Below, piece by piece: positions 25,382 through 37,375 of a stretch of 46,741 bases of DNA (within the stretch, counting starts at the first letter, position 1; every line of letters starts with the position of its first letter). A program made the position numbers and the translations under genes. The DNA is taken from the NCBI GenBank assembly GCA_003153055.1, contig PMBV01000398.1, forward strand, positions 1 to 46,741, read 5' to 3'. The DNA is from Myxococcales bacterium (lineage in GTDB: Bacteria; Myxococcota; Myxococcia; Myxococcales; Myxococcaceae). Under the pieces are notes generated by a model that ran no database searches, was not told the DNA's origin, and was given only the letters and a program-made list of their open reading frames with translations.

Positions 25382-26635
25382 ATGCATGTGCTGCTTGCGA
25401 CGTTCGGAACGCGAGGAGACGTCCAGCCGATGTTGGCGCTTGCCCTGGCCCTCGGCGCGCGCGGCCACACCGCCACCATCGCCGGGCCCCCGGACTTCGC
25501 CGAGTGGGCAGGGCGCCTGGGCGTCACCTACGCCTCGGTGGGCGAATCCATCGGCGCCTTGCTCCGCGAGAACGTGGACGAGCGCGGTGAGAGCTCGCAG
25601 CTCCGAGGTGCCAGGGTCATCCGGCGATGGTTCTGCAGCCACTACGCGCCGCTCACCCCGCTGGTGGAGGCAGCCGACGTGGTCTTCGGCACCGGGCTCA
25701 CCTCGGCCCCGCTGGACCTCGCCGAGAAGTTCGGCAGGCGATTCCACCTGCTCATGTTCTGCCCGGGCATGATCCCCTCCGCAGAGCACCCGTCGTTCGT
25801 CTTTCGCAACCAGCGCCTGCCGGCCTGGGTCAATCGCCTGTCCCACCGCCTGGTACAGCTCGGCGTCGACCTCGGCATGCGCCCGTTCATCGACGTCGAG
25901 CGCAAGAAATTGGGGCTGGGGAGGTCCCCGAAGGCCTCGGAGCGTCTCCCGTACCAGAACCTCGTGGTGGCCTGCGAGCCGGCCCTCGGTCCGCTGCCGC
26001 GCGACCTCCGCGCGGACCGCTGGGTGCTCCAGCCCGGCGCGTTCCTCTTCGACGACGGCGCGCCGCTGGAGGCGAGGGTCGAGGCGTTCCTCAACCGGGG
26101 CGCCCCACCGGTCTACGTGGGGTTCGGCTCGATGGTCGACGTCGACGCCCGGGCCACCCATGCGTGGGTCTTGGAGGCGGCGCGCCAGGCGGGCGTGCGC
26201 GTCGTCCTCCTCGGGCCCGCGCCATCCGAGGACCAGGTGGTCCTCACCGTGACGAGCGCCAACCACCAGGCGCTCTTCCCCCGCTGCGCCGCGGTGGTGC
26301 ACCACGGCGGCGCGGGCACCACCATGACGGCCGCGCGGGCGGGCGTGCCCCAGGTCGTCGCGCCGCACGAGGTGGATCAGTTCTACTGGGCCGAGCGGCT
26401 CGCGCGTCTCGGCGTCGCCGGCCCGGCGGTCAAGGCGAGACGGCGCCGGGGCCCAGAGCTGGTGGCGGCGCTGCGGGCGGTGGTGGAGGACGCCGGCCTG
26501 CGCGAGCGCGCGCGCAAACTCAAGGCCGACCTCCGCGAGGACGGCGTCGCTCGAATGGTGGCGGCCCTCGAGCGCCCGCTGAACGCCGCGGACCGCGCCG
26601 ACGACCCGAACCGGAGCGGGCGGATCGCCTCCTGA
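25382..26635 (+). CDS. UGT/MGT-type glycosyltransferase (GT1-like)
   Basis: A 417-residue protein. ATG 25382 follows GAGGGA by about 9 bases; the in-frame ATG at 25232 belongs to the relic before it. The N-terminal fold starts LLATFGTRGDVQPML (residues 4-18), typical of enzymes that glycosylate sterols, lipids or small molecules. The donor-binding part has VYVGFGSM (244-251), HHGGAGTT (307-314) and DQFYWAERL (332-340). No transmembrane helix. The Cys/His/Asp-rich acceptor half gives no substrate hint. It sits in the inserted block between two lipid genes, and a glycolipid acceptor is possible but unproved. Confidence 0.9.
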   Translation: MHVLLATFGTRGDVQPMLALALALGARGHTATIAGPPDFAEWAGRLGVTYASVGESIGALLRENVDERGESSQLRGARVIRRWFCSHYAPLTPLVEAADVVFGTGLTSAPLDLAEKFGRRFHLLMFCPGMIPSAEHPSFVFRNQRLPAWVNRLSHRLVQLGVDLGMRPFIDVERKKLGLGRSPKASERLPYQNLVVACEPALGPLPRDLRADRWVLQPGAFLFDDGAPLEARVEAFLNRGAPPVYVGFGSMVDVDARATHAWVLEAARQAGVRVVLLGPAPSEDQVVLTVTSANHQALFPRCAAVVHHGGAGTTMTAARAGVPQVVAPHEVDQFYWAERLARLGVAGPAVKARRRRGPELVAALRAVVEDAGLRERARKLKADLREDGVARMVAALERPLNAADRADDPNRSGRIAS

Positions 26636-26741
26636 GCGCCGCCCCGTCGGTGCTCGTCGGGCAGGGCGTCTCCAGCGGGTGGGCCTACCAACGGAGCACC
26701 CGACGCGCCGCGAGGGTGACCGGGTGTACGAGTTGTTTGGG

Positions 26742-27085
26742 CTATGGGCCGACCAAGTCTCTGGCGCTCGATAGGGCCAGAGCCGCTCCATGGGCGCGGC
26801 GCGCACCACCACGGGCGGAGCCTCGAGTCACAGCAGGCGTCGACCTGCGCGGACCGCGGAGGTCGGGTAGAAGCGCCGCCAGTGCGTCGGGCTCCGGCTC
26901 CGGCCCCAACCGAGTCGGTTGCTCGACTTCGAAGACGGCCTCCGGTACCAGGACGTGGAAGTGCGGCGTCAGGAGCGCCGAGCCGAAGCGCTGAACGAAG
27001 GCCACGGCTCCCGTTTGGGGAGCTCGAATCCCCAGCCGGCGGGCCGCCCTCCGCTGGATGGCGAAGAGTGATGTTCTATCGCTGG
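26742..27085 (-). pseudogene. IS91-like (Y2-type) transposase remnant
   Basis: On the minus strand the frame reads FAIQRRAARRLGIR, then TGAVAFVQRFGSALLTP and HFHVLVPEAVF. This matches the conserved core of IS91/IS801-like transposases, whose paired His (HFHVL) bind metal in the rolling-circle nuclease. Only about 115 codons are left: no zinc-finger N-terminus and no catalytic Tyr region can be seen, and the downstream part is Pro/Arg-rich and decayed. It lies in the 450-base gap after the glycosyltransferase gene; bases 26636-26741 hold nothing else that I recognise. Confidence 0.7.
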
Positions 27086-27727
27086 TCAGCTGCGCGTTGG
27101 TTCATCAGCTTGAGACGCCGAGGTGGGCTCTGATGAGCGTGCATAGAGGGCTACGATCAGAACCTGAGCCCCGGCGGCCAACCAGGCGAACCCACCGCCA
27201 GTCGACAGAAACAGAAGGCCCACTGCCAGGCCGCCGATGCCACGCATAAAGCCAAACGACCGTAGGCGCTTGGCCCCGGGCTCGGTCAGGTCATCGCTGG
27301 TGAAGCCCCGCCAAATCAGAAAATCAAAAATGGCCGACCCAAACACCTGATGCGGGAGTGTTTGACCAGCCAATACGCCGAGAACGAGAAGAGCGAACGA
27401 CGACCCAAGTGCTACCTTGCTGGCCAACCGCCAGGCAGCAAAGGCAACTTGGTCGACCTGCTTCGGCGATTCGTCCTTGGCCCCAGAGGGCGGGGCCGCC
27501 TCCGCCGCCGGGGCTGACTCATTTCGCGCTTGGTCCAACACCGTGGCAGCCTTGGTCAGGTCGTTGGCAGCAACTTCAATCAAGAATTCTTGCCCAGTGG
27601 ACCCGAGAATGCCGGCCACACTGGTGTCCACCCGCTCAAAGGCCTCAATGCCCGCGGCCTCAAGCGCATCGAGCGCTCCCTCAACTTCCAGGAGGTCTGT
27701 CGTTCTCAAAAGAAGGCGCCGTTCCAT
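27086..27727 (-). CDS. Membrane protein with N-terminal DUF2007-like domain
   Basis: A 213-residue protein. Residues 1-70 have the beta-alpha-beta layout of DUF2007 putative signal-transducing domains (LLLRTTDLLEVEGALDALEA... FLIEVAANDLTKAATVLDQA). After a Pro/Ala linker come two or three hydrophobic helices (FALLVLGVLAGQTLP; GIGGLAVGLLFLSTGGGFAW; AGAQVLIVALYA). The domain is usually cytosolic with unknown ligand. Base composition is somewhat less GC-rich than the flanking lipid genes. Its 3' end touches the transposase remnant. A 15-base perfect palindrome lies 82 bases upstream. Confidence 0.72.
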   Translation of the reverse strand: MERRLLLRTTDLLEVEGALDALEAAGIEAFERVDTSVAGILGSTGQEFLIEVAANDLTKAATVLDQARNESAPAAEAAPPSGAKDESPKQVDQVAFAAWRLASKVALGSSFALLVLGVLAGQTLPHQVFGSAIFDFLIWRGFTSDDLTEPGAKRLRSFGFMRGIGGLAVGLLFLSTGGGFAWLAAGAQVLIVALYARSSEPTSASQADEPTRS

Positions 27728-27808
27728 AGGTCGTCGCCCCTACCACTGCGGCATGGACTGCGGCAAGCAGACGTGGTGCTGTCGGGTGTCGTGGCGCTCA
27801 GAGACCAA

Positions 27809-27823
27809 CTCACGAATCGTGAG
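27809..27823. promoter_or_regulatory. 15-base perfect palindrome upstream of membrane protein gene
   Basis: CTCACGA-A-TCGTGAG is a perfect inverted repeat with a single central base. It lies in the 147-base gap between the effector-like gene's stop and the membrane protein's start, both on the minus strand. It could be an operator for the downstream gene or a short hairpin after the upstream one; with a one-base loop an operator is more likely. Confidence 0.35.
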
Positions 27824-27874
27824 CGATCAGCGATGCCGGGATGAAGGCCCTGTGGGGGCTGGCCCACCGAAGCG

Positions 27875-29533
27875 TCAGCTGGAGAAGAATCGGTTGATGG
27901 CCTCCTCCATCTCGTTGAGCACCGTGGCCGTGCGGCCGCCGCTCGCGGGAGCCACGGCGTCTCGGAGGACCGCCTGATGCTGGATTCGAGCATCGGAGAT
28001 GACGCTGTTCATCTCCTCCTTGTTCGAGCAGCCCATCAGTTTTTCAAATGTCGAATGGAGCAGCACGGCCTTGTTGCCAGACAACTTAGGACGGAGCTGG
28101 AGCAGCGAGTCGGTCTCTTCTATCTGGTTGGCGATGTCGGGGCCAAAGGACTGCAGGAGTGAGAGTCTGAGGTCGCCGAGCTTGCGGGCCTCGGAAGCGT
28201 GCATCCCGACGTTCGCCAGTCGGTCGACCGGCGCCATGTTCACCGGGGCGCCCGGCCGCCGGAGCCGTTCCAACTCCGCGGCCGTTTCCGGTGCGAGGTT
28301 GGCGTGCTGGGTCTTGCGTCGCTCGCCCGGGTGAGGGCCGCCCAGCTCGAGGTCAGGTGAGGCGTCGACGGCCAGTCGAGTGCCAGTCTTGACCACATTC
28401 ATGCCCTGCCCGCGCTTCTTCTGGGCCAGCCCCTCATCGAGGGCGCCAAGGAGTTCTTTGTTGGACAGTTTGCCCTTAACATCCGGGTCGGGTACGACCC
28501 CGAATTCCTTCTTTCCGTCTGGGGTGGCTTGGAAGAACTGCCCGTAGCCTTGGTTGATTTGGTCGCTCACACGAACATTGGCCCGTCGTGGGTCGATGTG
28601 CAAGGCGTTGCTCAGTTGAGAGCCCAACAGCTTGCCGGCGTTGCGTCCGGCGCCGTGCGAGCCCTCGACGTCGGCCTGTCCGACGCCGGTCACCGCGGCG
28701 CCGAGCGTGTCGAGCACCCGGCCTTGCATTGCGACCTCCGACTTGGCGAGCTTGACGTCCTGTTTCATCTCCCCGACGCTGGTCCTGAGGCCCTCCCTCA
28801 GGGCGTTCCGCCCGGGGTAGGCCAGAGGCCAAGCCTCGAGGGCCGTGAGCTGCTCGTGGGCGACCTTCTCCATCATGTTCTCGACCAGCGGCTGGAGCTG
28901 ATCGAATTGTTGGACTTTCGGGAGCACCCCCTGGTGGAGCGAGAGGGAGAGGTCGGAGATACTCGTGCGGAGCCGTTCCGAGAGGAGCGCCATACGTGAG
29001 CCGTCCGTCGCCGGGCCCATGAGCGTATTCAGATGCGCACCGGCCTCCGGCGAGCCTGCGAGGAGCCCGCCGAAGGAGTTGAGGTTCTTCTTGATCCTCG
29101 CGAGCTGGGGGGTGACCCGGTCCCGTTCGACCCCTGGAGGCATTTGGCCGATGCACTCTTCCAGGGCGCTCGTGGCGACCGAGAGATTCTGGTGGAGCGA
29201 CATGAACTGCCCAGAGACCCTCGGGCCGAGGTCGGTGCGCGGAATGAACGGGAGTGCCCCAGGAGCAGCCGAGGGGCTGGCCCCAGCGGAGGTCGATGCC
29301 GACCCCTGTCGCTGCGTCGGGGGTTCGCTTCCCGTGGCCCTTGGCGGGTGGGTAGAGCTGCCGTTTTCGGGTGGGTGCGAGCCAGTGGCCGCTCCCTTCT
29401 TCTGCTTGCCAGCCCACTTGGGCGCCCAGCCGGTCGCTCGGTTCGTCGTCGGCTGCGTGTCGCCGCTCGTCCGGTGGGACTCAGGCTCTTGAACCTTTGT
29501 GCTCTGTGGCGCTGGCTTGTTCGAAACCTTCAT
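27875..29533 (-). CDS. Effector-like helical protein of unknown function
   Basis: A 552-residue protein. The start has GGAGG just upstream. No signal peptide is seen. The first 95 residues are rich in Ser, Thr, Pro, Gln and Gly and are surely disordered, as in many type III or other non-Sec exported effectors. The rest is mostly helical (NLSVATSALEECIGQMPPG; LSERLRTSISDLSLSLHQG; late SLLQLRPKLSGNKAVLLHS) with no catalytic motif I know. Parts have lower GC than neighbours, which fits horizontal gain. It shares the inserted block with a toxin-antitoxin pair. Export and toxicity are inferences only. Confidence 0.7.
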   Translation of the reverse strand: MKVSNKPAPQSTKVQEPESHRTSGDTQPTTNRATGWAPKWAGKQKKGAATGSHPPENGSSTHPPRATGSEPPTQRQGSASTSAGASPSAAPGALPFIPRTDLGPRVSGQFMSLHQNLSVATSALEECIGQMPPGVERDRVTPQLARIKKNLNSFGGLLAGSPEAGAHLNTLMGPATDGSRMALLSERLRTSISDLSLSLHQGVLPKVQQFDQLQPLVENMMEKVAHEQLTALEAWPLAYPGRNALREGLRTSVGEMKQDVKLAKSEVAMQGRVLDTLGAAVTGVGQADVEGSHGAGRNAGKLLGSQLSNALHIDPRRANVRVSDQINQGYGQFFQATPDGKKEFGVVPDPDVKGKLSNKELLGALDEGLAQKKRGQGMNVVKTGTRLAVDASPDLELGGPHPGERRKTQHANLAPETAAELERLRRPGAPVNMAPVDRLANVGMHASEARKLGDLRLSLLQSFGPDIANQIEETDSLLQLRPKLSGNKAVLLHSTFEKLMGCSNKEEMNSVISDARIQHQAVLRDAVAPASGGRTATVLNEMEEAINRFFSS

Positions 29534-29654
29534 TCATCCTCCGTGTAGGCCGCCCTTGGGCGAAGGAAGGGAGGCGCGAAGGGCCCCGAATGGGTCATCA
29601 GATTTCGGCCGGGAGCGAGGGTTCGCCGTAGATTCAGGCGGCACGCGCGCCACG

Positions 29655-29832
29655 AGGCGAAGACGGCCCGGACGAACGACGGCAAGGCTCGCTGCGAGCT
29701 CGGCTATTCGTCACGGCCCTCGCGACGTCGGTGGCCGACGCCTGGATCTTCCTCGCCACGCATCCCTCGAGCCCGCTCGTGCGCTCGATGGCGGTGCAGC
29801 CGGGCGTCTCCGGCACCCGCGGGCCGCTGAAG
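29655..29832 (+). pseudogene. Relic B: 3' piece of the SDR gene, frameshifted
   Basis: It matches the end of the SDR gene (about 24910-25095) but with small deletions. One frame reads NDGKARCELGYSSRP, then a frameshift, and a second frame continues ADAWIFLATHPSSPLVRSM. The copy therefore cannot encode the domain. It occupies most of the 352-base stretch 29534-29885, which holds no other gene. Together with relic C it brackets the HigBA pair. Confidence 0.88.
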
Positions 29833-29885
29833 ACGAGGGAGGGAGCACCACCGCGACCGACAGCGGGTTCCGCACCTCCGAGATT

Positions 29886-30158
29886 TCAACGGGCTCGAGC
29901 GAGCTTCAGCTCGGCGTTCCAGAGGTCGACGTTGCTCTGGAGATTGCTCCAGAACTGCGGGCTCGTGCCGAACACGCGGCTCAGCTTCACCGCCATCTCC
30001 GGGCTCACTGCCCGCCTCCCTGTCACAATCCCGCTCACCACGGTCGGGAACACCCCGAGCCGCTCTGCGAGGACACTCTGAGTCATCCCCATCGGCTTGA
30101 GGAACTCCTCCTCAAGCACCTCCCCTGGAGACGTCGGGGCTCGATTCTTTGGCAGCAT
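29886..30158 (-). CDS. higA: HigA antitoxin (XRE-type)
   Basis: A 90-residue protein. ATG 30158 has AGGAG 7 bases upstream; a longer reading overlapping higB has no support. It starts with the HigA-typical PTSPGEVLEEEFLKPMGMTQ, followed by a helix-turn-helix (SVLAERLGVFPTVVSGIVTG) and a dimer region (FGTSPQFWSNLQ). It should bind and silence HigB and repress their shared promoter. The gene follows higB, the order typical of hig modules, with a 67-base gap. It is the last gene of the transcript. Confidence 0.92.
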   Translation of the reverse strand: MLPKNRAPTSPGEVLEEEFLKPMGMTQSVLAERLGVFPTVVSGIVTGRRAVSPEMAVKLSRVFGTSPQFWSNLQSNVDLWNAELKLARAR

Positions 30159-30225
30159 TTTGACTCTCCTACTGTTGCTTTTGACGCTCTGCTTCTGCTT
30201 TCCGACTTCTGCCTGTCCCGCATTC

Positions 30226-30519
30226 TCAGTGGTAGTCCTCAATCCTCACCTCGCTGGCCTCCCCGCCCTGGAACTTGAAGACCACTCGATACTGGTCATT
30301 CACGCGGATGCTGAAGCAGCCCGTCAGTGTGCCCTTCAGCTTCTCGAACCGGTTCCCTGGGGGCACCAGCAGGTCCGCAGGTACGGCCGCCGCGTTCAGC
30401 ATGTCCAGCTTTCGCCGTCCTACCGGCCGAAGTGCCTTCGGAAGCACCTTCTCCGCCACCTTCGAGTCGACTCCGAAGAACACATCTTCGGTCCCTTGGT
30501 CGCCGAAGCTCGTGATCAC
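30226..30519 (-). CDS. higB: HigB/RelE-type mRNA endonuclease toxin
   Basis: A 97-residue toxin. The GTG at 30519 gives the N-terminus ITSFGDQGTEDVFFG, which fits the usual HigB start. Family blocks: RRKLDMLNAA (residues 35-44), VPPGNRFEKLKG (52-63), SIRVNDQYRVVF (70-81) and the closing EVRIEDYH with the terminal His expected at the active site. HigB toxins cut mRNA on the ribosome. All blocks are intact, so it should be active. No ribosome site precedes the GTG, and the predicted promoter lies just upstream. Confidence 0.93.
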   Translation of the reverse strand: MITSFGDQGTEDVFFGVDSKVAEKVLPKALRPVGRRKLDMLNAAAVPADLLVPPGNRFEKLKGTLTGCFSIRVNDQYRVVFKFQGGEASEVRIEDYH

Positions 30520-30525
30520 AAGGGA

Positions 30526-30562
30526 ATCGTAATGTTTGAACGCCTGAACGTCAAGCGTTCAA
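30526..30562 (-). promoter_or_regulatory. HigBA promoter with overlapping inverted-repeat operator
   Basis: On the minus strand a TTGACG -35 (30549-30554) is followed after 17 bases by a TACGAT -10 (30526-30531). A perfect 8-base inverted repeat, TTGAACGC and GCGTTCAA (30536-30543 and 30555-30562, 11 bases apart), encloses the -35. This is the expected place for HigA autorepression. The -10 ends 7 bases before the GTG of higB, so the transcript may be leaderless or nearly so. Confidence 0.6.
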
Positions 30563-30585
30563 TCTGCTCGGCCGAAGGTAACGAG

Positions 30586-30707
30586 GAGCCCGCTCGTGCG
30601 CTCGACGGTGGTGCAGCCGGGAGGCGCGGGCGGGCGTCTCCTCGGCACCCGCGGCCCGCTGAACCCGAGAACCTCGAAAATTCACCGAGCTTTTCGGTCC
30701 CCGCGTG
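30586..30707 (+). pseudogene. Relic C: tail of an SDR gene before the fusion gene
   Basis: It matches 25019-25138, the last codons of the SDR gene plus its trailer: GAGCCCGCTC, then a CTCGAAAATTCACCG block, then TTTTCGGT. This is probably the original neighbour context of the fusion gene, since it runs straight into it. Only the tail survives here; the rest of the SDR gene is replaced by the HigBA segment. Confidence 0.82.
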
Positions 30708-30738
30708 CACCTGGCGAGAGCCGTGCTATTGCCGCCCC

Positions 30739-35148
<4,410 letters not shown>

Positions 35149-35150
35149 CC

Positions 35151-36179
35151 ATGAGAATCCTCGTCACTGGAGCCACTGGCTTCCTCGGCTCGCACCTGGT
35201 GCCGCTGCTCCGCGCCGAGGGCCATCAGGTCTGCGCCCTGGGCCGCACCCGCCCGCCCGTCGCCTGGGGCCAGGGCGACAACCCAGTCACCTTCATCACC
35301 GCTGACCTGAAAGAGCGCGCCCTCGTGCAGCGTGCACTGGAGGGCGTCGAGGCCATCTACCACCTCGCTGGCATGGTGAGCTTCCGCAACGAAGACAGCC
35401 GGAAGATGTATGCCTTGCATGTCGACGCCACCCGAGACCTCTTGCGTGATGTCGATGCGTTGGGCACCAAGCCGCGCGTCATCTTGGTTTCCACCTCTGG
35501 CACCATCGCCGTCTCGAAGACGCAGCGGGTGGGCTCGGAGGCTGACGAGTATCCCATCGAGGTGGTGGGTCGGTGGCCGTACTACCTCTCGAAGATCTAC
35601 GAAGAGAAGCTGGCCCTCGAGTTTTGCCGAGCCCGCGGCATCCCGCTGGTGGTCCTCAACCCGTCGCTGCTCATGGGCCCGGGCGACGCGCGGCTCTCCT
35701 CCACCTGGACCGTGGTGAAGTTCCTCCAGAGAGACATCCCCGTGATGCCCGGAGGAGGCATGAGCTTCGTCGATGTGCGCGATGTAGCCGCCACGGCGGT
35801 GCAGGCCCTTCACCGTGGGGAGGTGTACGGCAGACACCTCATGGGCGTGAACATGTCGATGTCCGAGTTCTTCTCGCGGCTCGAGCGCCTCACTGGCGTG
35901 CCGGCTCCGCTCGTGAAGCTCCCAAAACAACTCACCATTCTGGGCGGCTACGCACTCGAAAAGCTGGCCGACTGGCGGGGCCTCAAGCCCTCGCTCGATC
36001 CACAAGAGGTCGAGGTGGGAGAGCACTGGTTCTGGTGTGACTCCTCCAAGTCCCAGCGGGAGCTCTCGTTTGAAGCCAGAGACCCCTATGAAACCCTTCA
36101 CGACACCGTGAAGTTTGTGCTCTCTCGGCTGCCGCCCAATGACCGCCCCGACCTCAAGGGTGCCCTGCTCACTCCCTGA
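35151..36179 (+). CDS. NAD-dependent epimerase / 3-beta-HSD-like SDR
   Basis: A 342-residue extended SDR. ATG 35151 is 2 bases after the fusion gene's stop, with AAAGGAGG 9 bases upstream inside that gene, so the two are certainly cotranscribed. NAD-binding VTGATGFLGSH is at residues 5-15, VSTSGT near 112, and YYLSK gives the YxxxK pair; NPSLLMGPGD follows. It probably reduces a keto or oxidises a hydroxy group on the product of the fusion enzyme. The SDR at 24047 is a distant paralogue on the other side of the inserted block. Confidence 0.92.
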   Translation: MRILVTGATGFLGSHLVPLLRAEGHQVCALGRTRPPVAWGQGDNPVTFITADLKERALVQRALEGVEAIYHLAGMVSFRNEDSRKMYALHVDATRDLLRDVDALGTKPRVILVSTSGTIAVSKTQRVGSEADEYPIEVVGRWPYYLSKIYEEKLALEFCRARGIPLVVLNPSLLMGPGDARLSSTWTVVKFLQRDIPVMPGGGMSFVDVRDVAATAVQALHRGEVYGRHLMGVNMSMSEFFSRLERLTGVPAPLVKLPKQLTILGGYALEKLADWRGLKPSLDPQEVEVGEHWFWCDSSKSQRELSFEARDPYETLHDTVKFVLSRLPPNDRPDLKGALLTP

Positions 36180-36269
36180 CGCCCTCCAGCAAAACCTGCG
36201 CCAGAATTGCCCTATTGGTCGGAATTTTCAGCCGATCGATTTTCGACCCATTGGCAGAGTTGACTCCCT

Positions 36270-36299
36270 TTGATTGGTTGATGTTGACCTATCTATACG
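36270..36299 (+). promoter_or_regulatory. Possible sigma-70-type promoter
   Basis: TTGATT (36270-36275), 18 bases, then TATACG (36294-36299), in the only AT-rich part of the 256-base gap after the SDR gene. It would serve the small gene at 36436, leaving a leader of about 130 bases. Based on sequence match alone. Confidence 0.3.
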
Positions 36300-36435
36300 G
36301 AATTCGTGGCGCGGCGCATTCACGCTGAAACAGTTGCGCGGAGCAGGTGGGGTACTTACCCGACACAAAGTGTCCCGAGATGAATCACCTGCCTGTCCTG
36401 CGGCCTCGGCCTCGATTCTGCATCGCGGCGAGCGC

Positions 36436-36627
36436 ATGTCCGAGCCAAACGCAGGCATCCGAGTCGTCGAGTTGGAGACGCTGGACAGGCACGGGAGCCG
36501 GGCGTTGATGGTGCACCTGCCCTCGACCGACGGGAGGTCGAGAGTCGCCTTCGTACCGATGAAGGGTACGGGGGTGATGACCGAGGGCATGAGGGCCCGA
36601 ATGCTCGAGGAGTTGCTGTCGACCTGA
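36436..36627 (+). CDS. Small hypothetical protein
   Basis: A 63-residue protein. The part from ATG 36436 looks protein-like (VVELETLDRHGSRALMVHLP, then RVAFVPMKGTGVMTEGM), while the in-frame extension to 36274 does not. Predicted strands followed by a C-terminal helix (MRARMLEELLST). There is no strong ribosome site, only GGCGAG. It has no Cys and no signal peptide. No family is known to me. Confidence 0.45.
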   Translation: MSEPNAGIRVVELETLDRHGSRALMVHLPSTDGRSRVAFVPMKGTGVMTEGMRARMLEELLST

Positions 36628-36826
36628 CTGCGCGAGCTGCGCAAGACGTAACTCGGTGAGCCCAGGCCGTGTGCCTCGAGTGCTCCCGATGCGAGTCTCC
36701 CCCCTTCGACTCGCCTTCTCCTTTCAGCCTCCAGGTCGTGAGCGGCCCGTCCGAAAGGCCAGCTTGGGCTTTGAGCAGGGAACTGAGGTAGCCGTCTCGA
36801 GGCGGGCCCGTTACCAACCGGTCGCC

Positions 36827-37351
36827 ATGACGACCCTCGCGCTCCTCTTTCTGTCTGCGCTTCCGGTGGGAGCGCCTGTTCCTGACTTCTCCGCCCCCAA
36901 CCAAGATGGAAAGGTCATTCGGCTCAGTGAATTGAAGGGCAAGCCAGTACTCGTCTACTTCTACCCCAAGGACGACTCGCCGGGCTGCACCAAGGAGGCG
37001 TGCGCCTTGCGCGACCGCTTCGCGAAGTTCCAGCAAGCGGGCATCGTCATTCTCGGGGTGTCGCGGCAGGACGCGGAGAGCCACCGTGCGTTCAGGGCCA
37101 AGTACCACTTGCCGTTCGACCTCCTCACTGACCAAGACGGCGCGGTGGCCAAGCTGCTCGGCATCGAGACGTACGCCATCATCGGCATTCACAAGCGGCA
37201 GAGCCTGTTGGTCGGCGCCGATGGGAAGCTCATCGAGTTCTTCGGAGCGGTGGACCCTGACGCCCACGCTGACGAGGTGTTGCAGAAGCTGGCCGCGTCG
37301 ACCCACGTCGCTTCCGACGAAACCTCTGGTGGAGTGCCCGACCCGAAATAG
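36827..37351 (+). CDS. bcp: Exported Bcp-type peroxiredoxin
   Basis: A 174-residue protein. ATG 36827 gives a short signal peptide (LALLFLSALPVGA), so the enzyme should act in the periplasm, unlike the usual cytosolic Bcp. The thioredoxin-fold domain has PDFSAPNQDG and KDDSPGCTKEAC with peroxidatic Cys54 and resolving Cys59 five residues on, the pattern of atypical two-Cys Bcp/PrxQ enzymes. It reduces hydroperoxides, including lipid ones. The frame upstream to 36656 is not protein-like. Its gene converges on the MBL gene. Confidence 0.9.
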   Translation: MTTLALLFLSALPVGAPVPDFSAPNQDGKVIRLSELKGKPVLVYFYPKDDSPGCTKEACALRDRFAKFQQAGIVILGVSRQDAESHRAFRAKYHLPFDLLTDQDGAVAKLLGIETYAIIGIHKRQSLLVGADGKLIEFFGAVDPDAHADEVLQKLAASTHVASDETSGGVPDPK

Positions 37352-37375
37352 CGCGGGAATTCGCGCCGGGTAGGC

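Noticed and set aside
25313..26812. A 499-codon open frame on the minus strand
   Set aside because: It is antisense to the glycosyltransferase, with Arg/His/Gly-rich composition and no domain.
30097..30738. Extension of the lipid enzyme by 214 residues upstream
   Set aside because: This stretch is antisense to higB and contains the SDR relic; it has no fold, and the ATG at 30739 starts right before the reductase domain.
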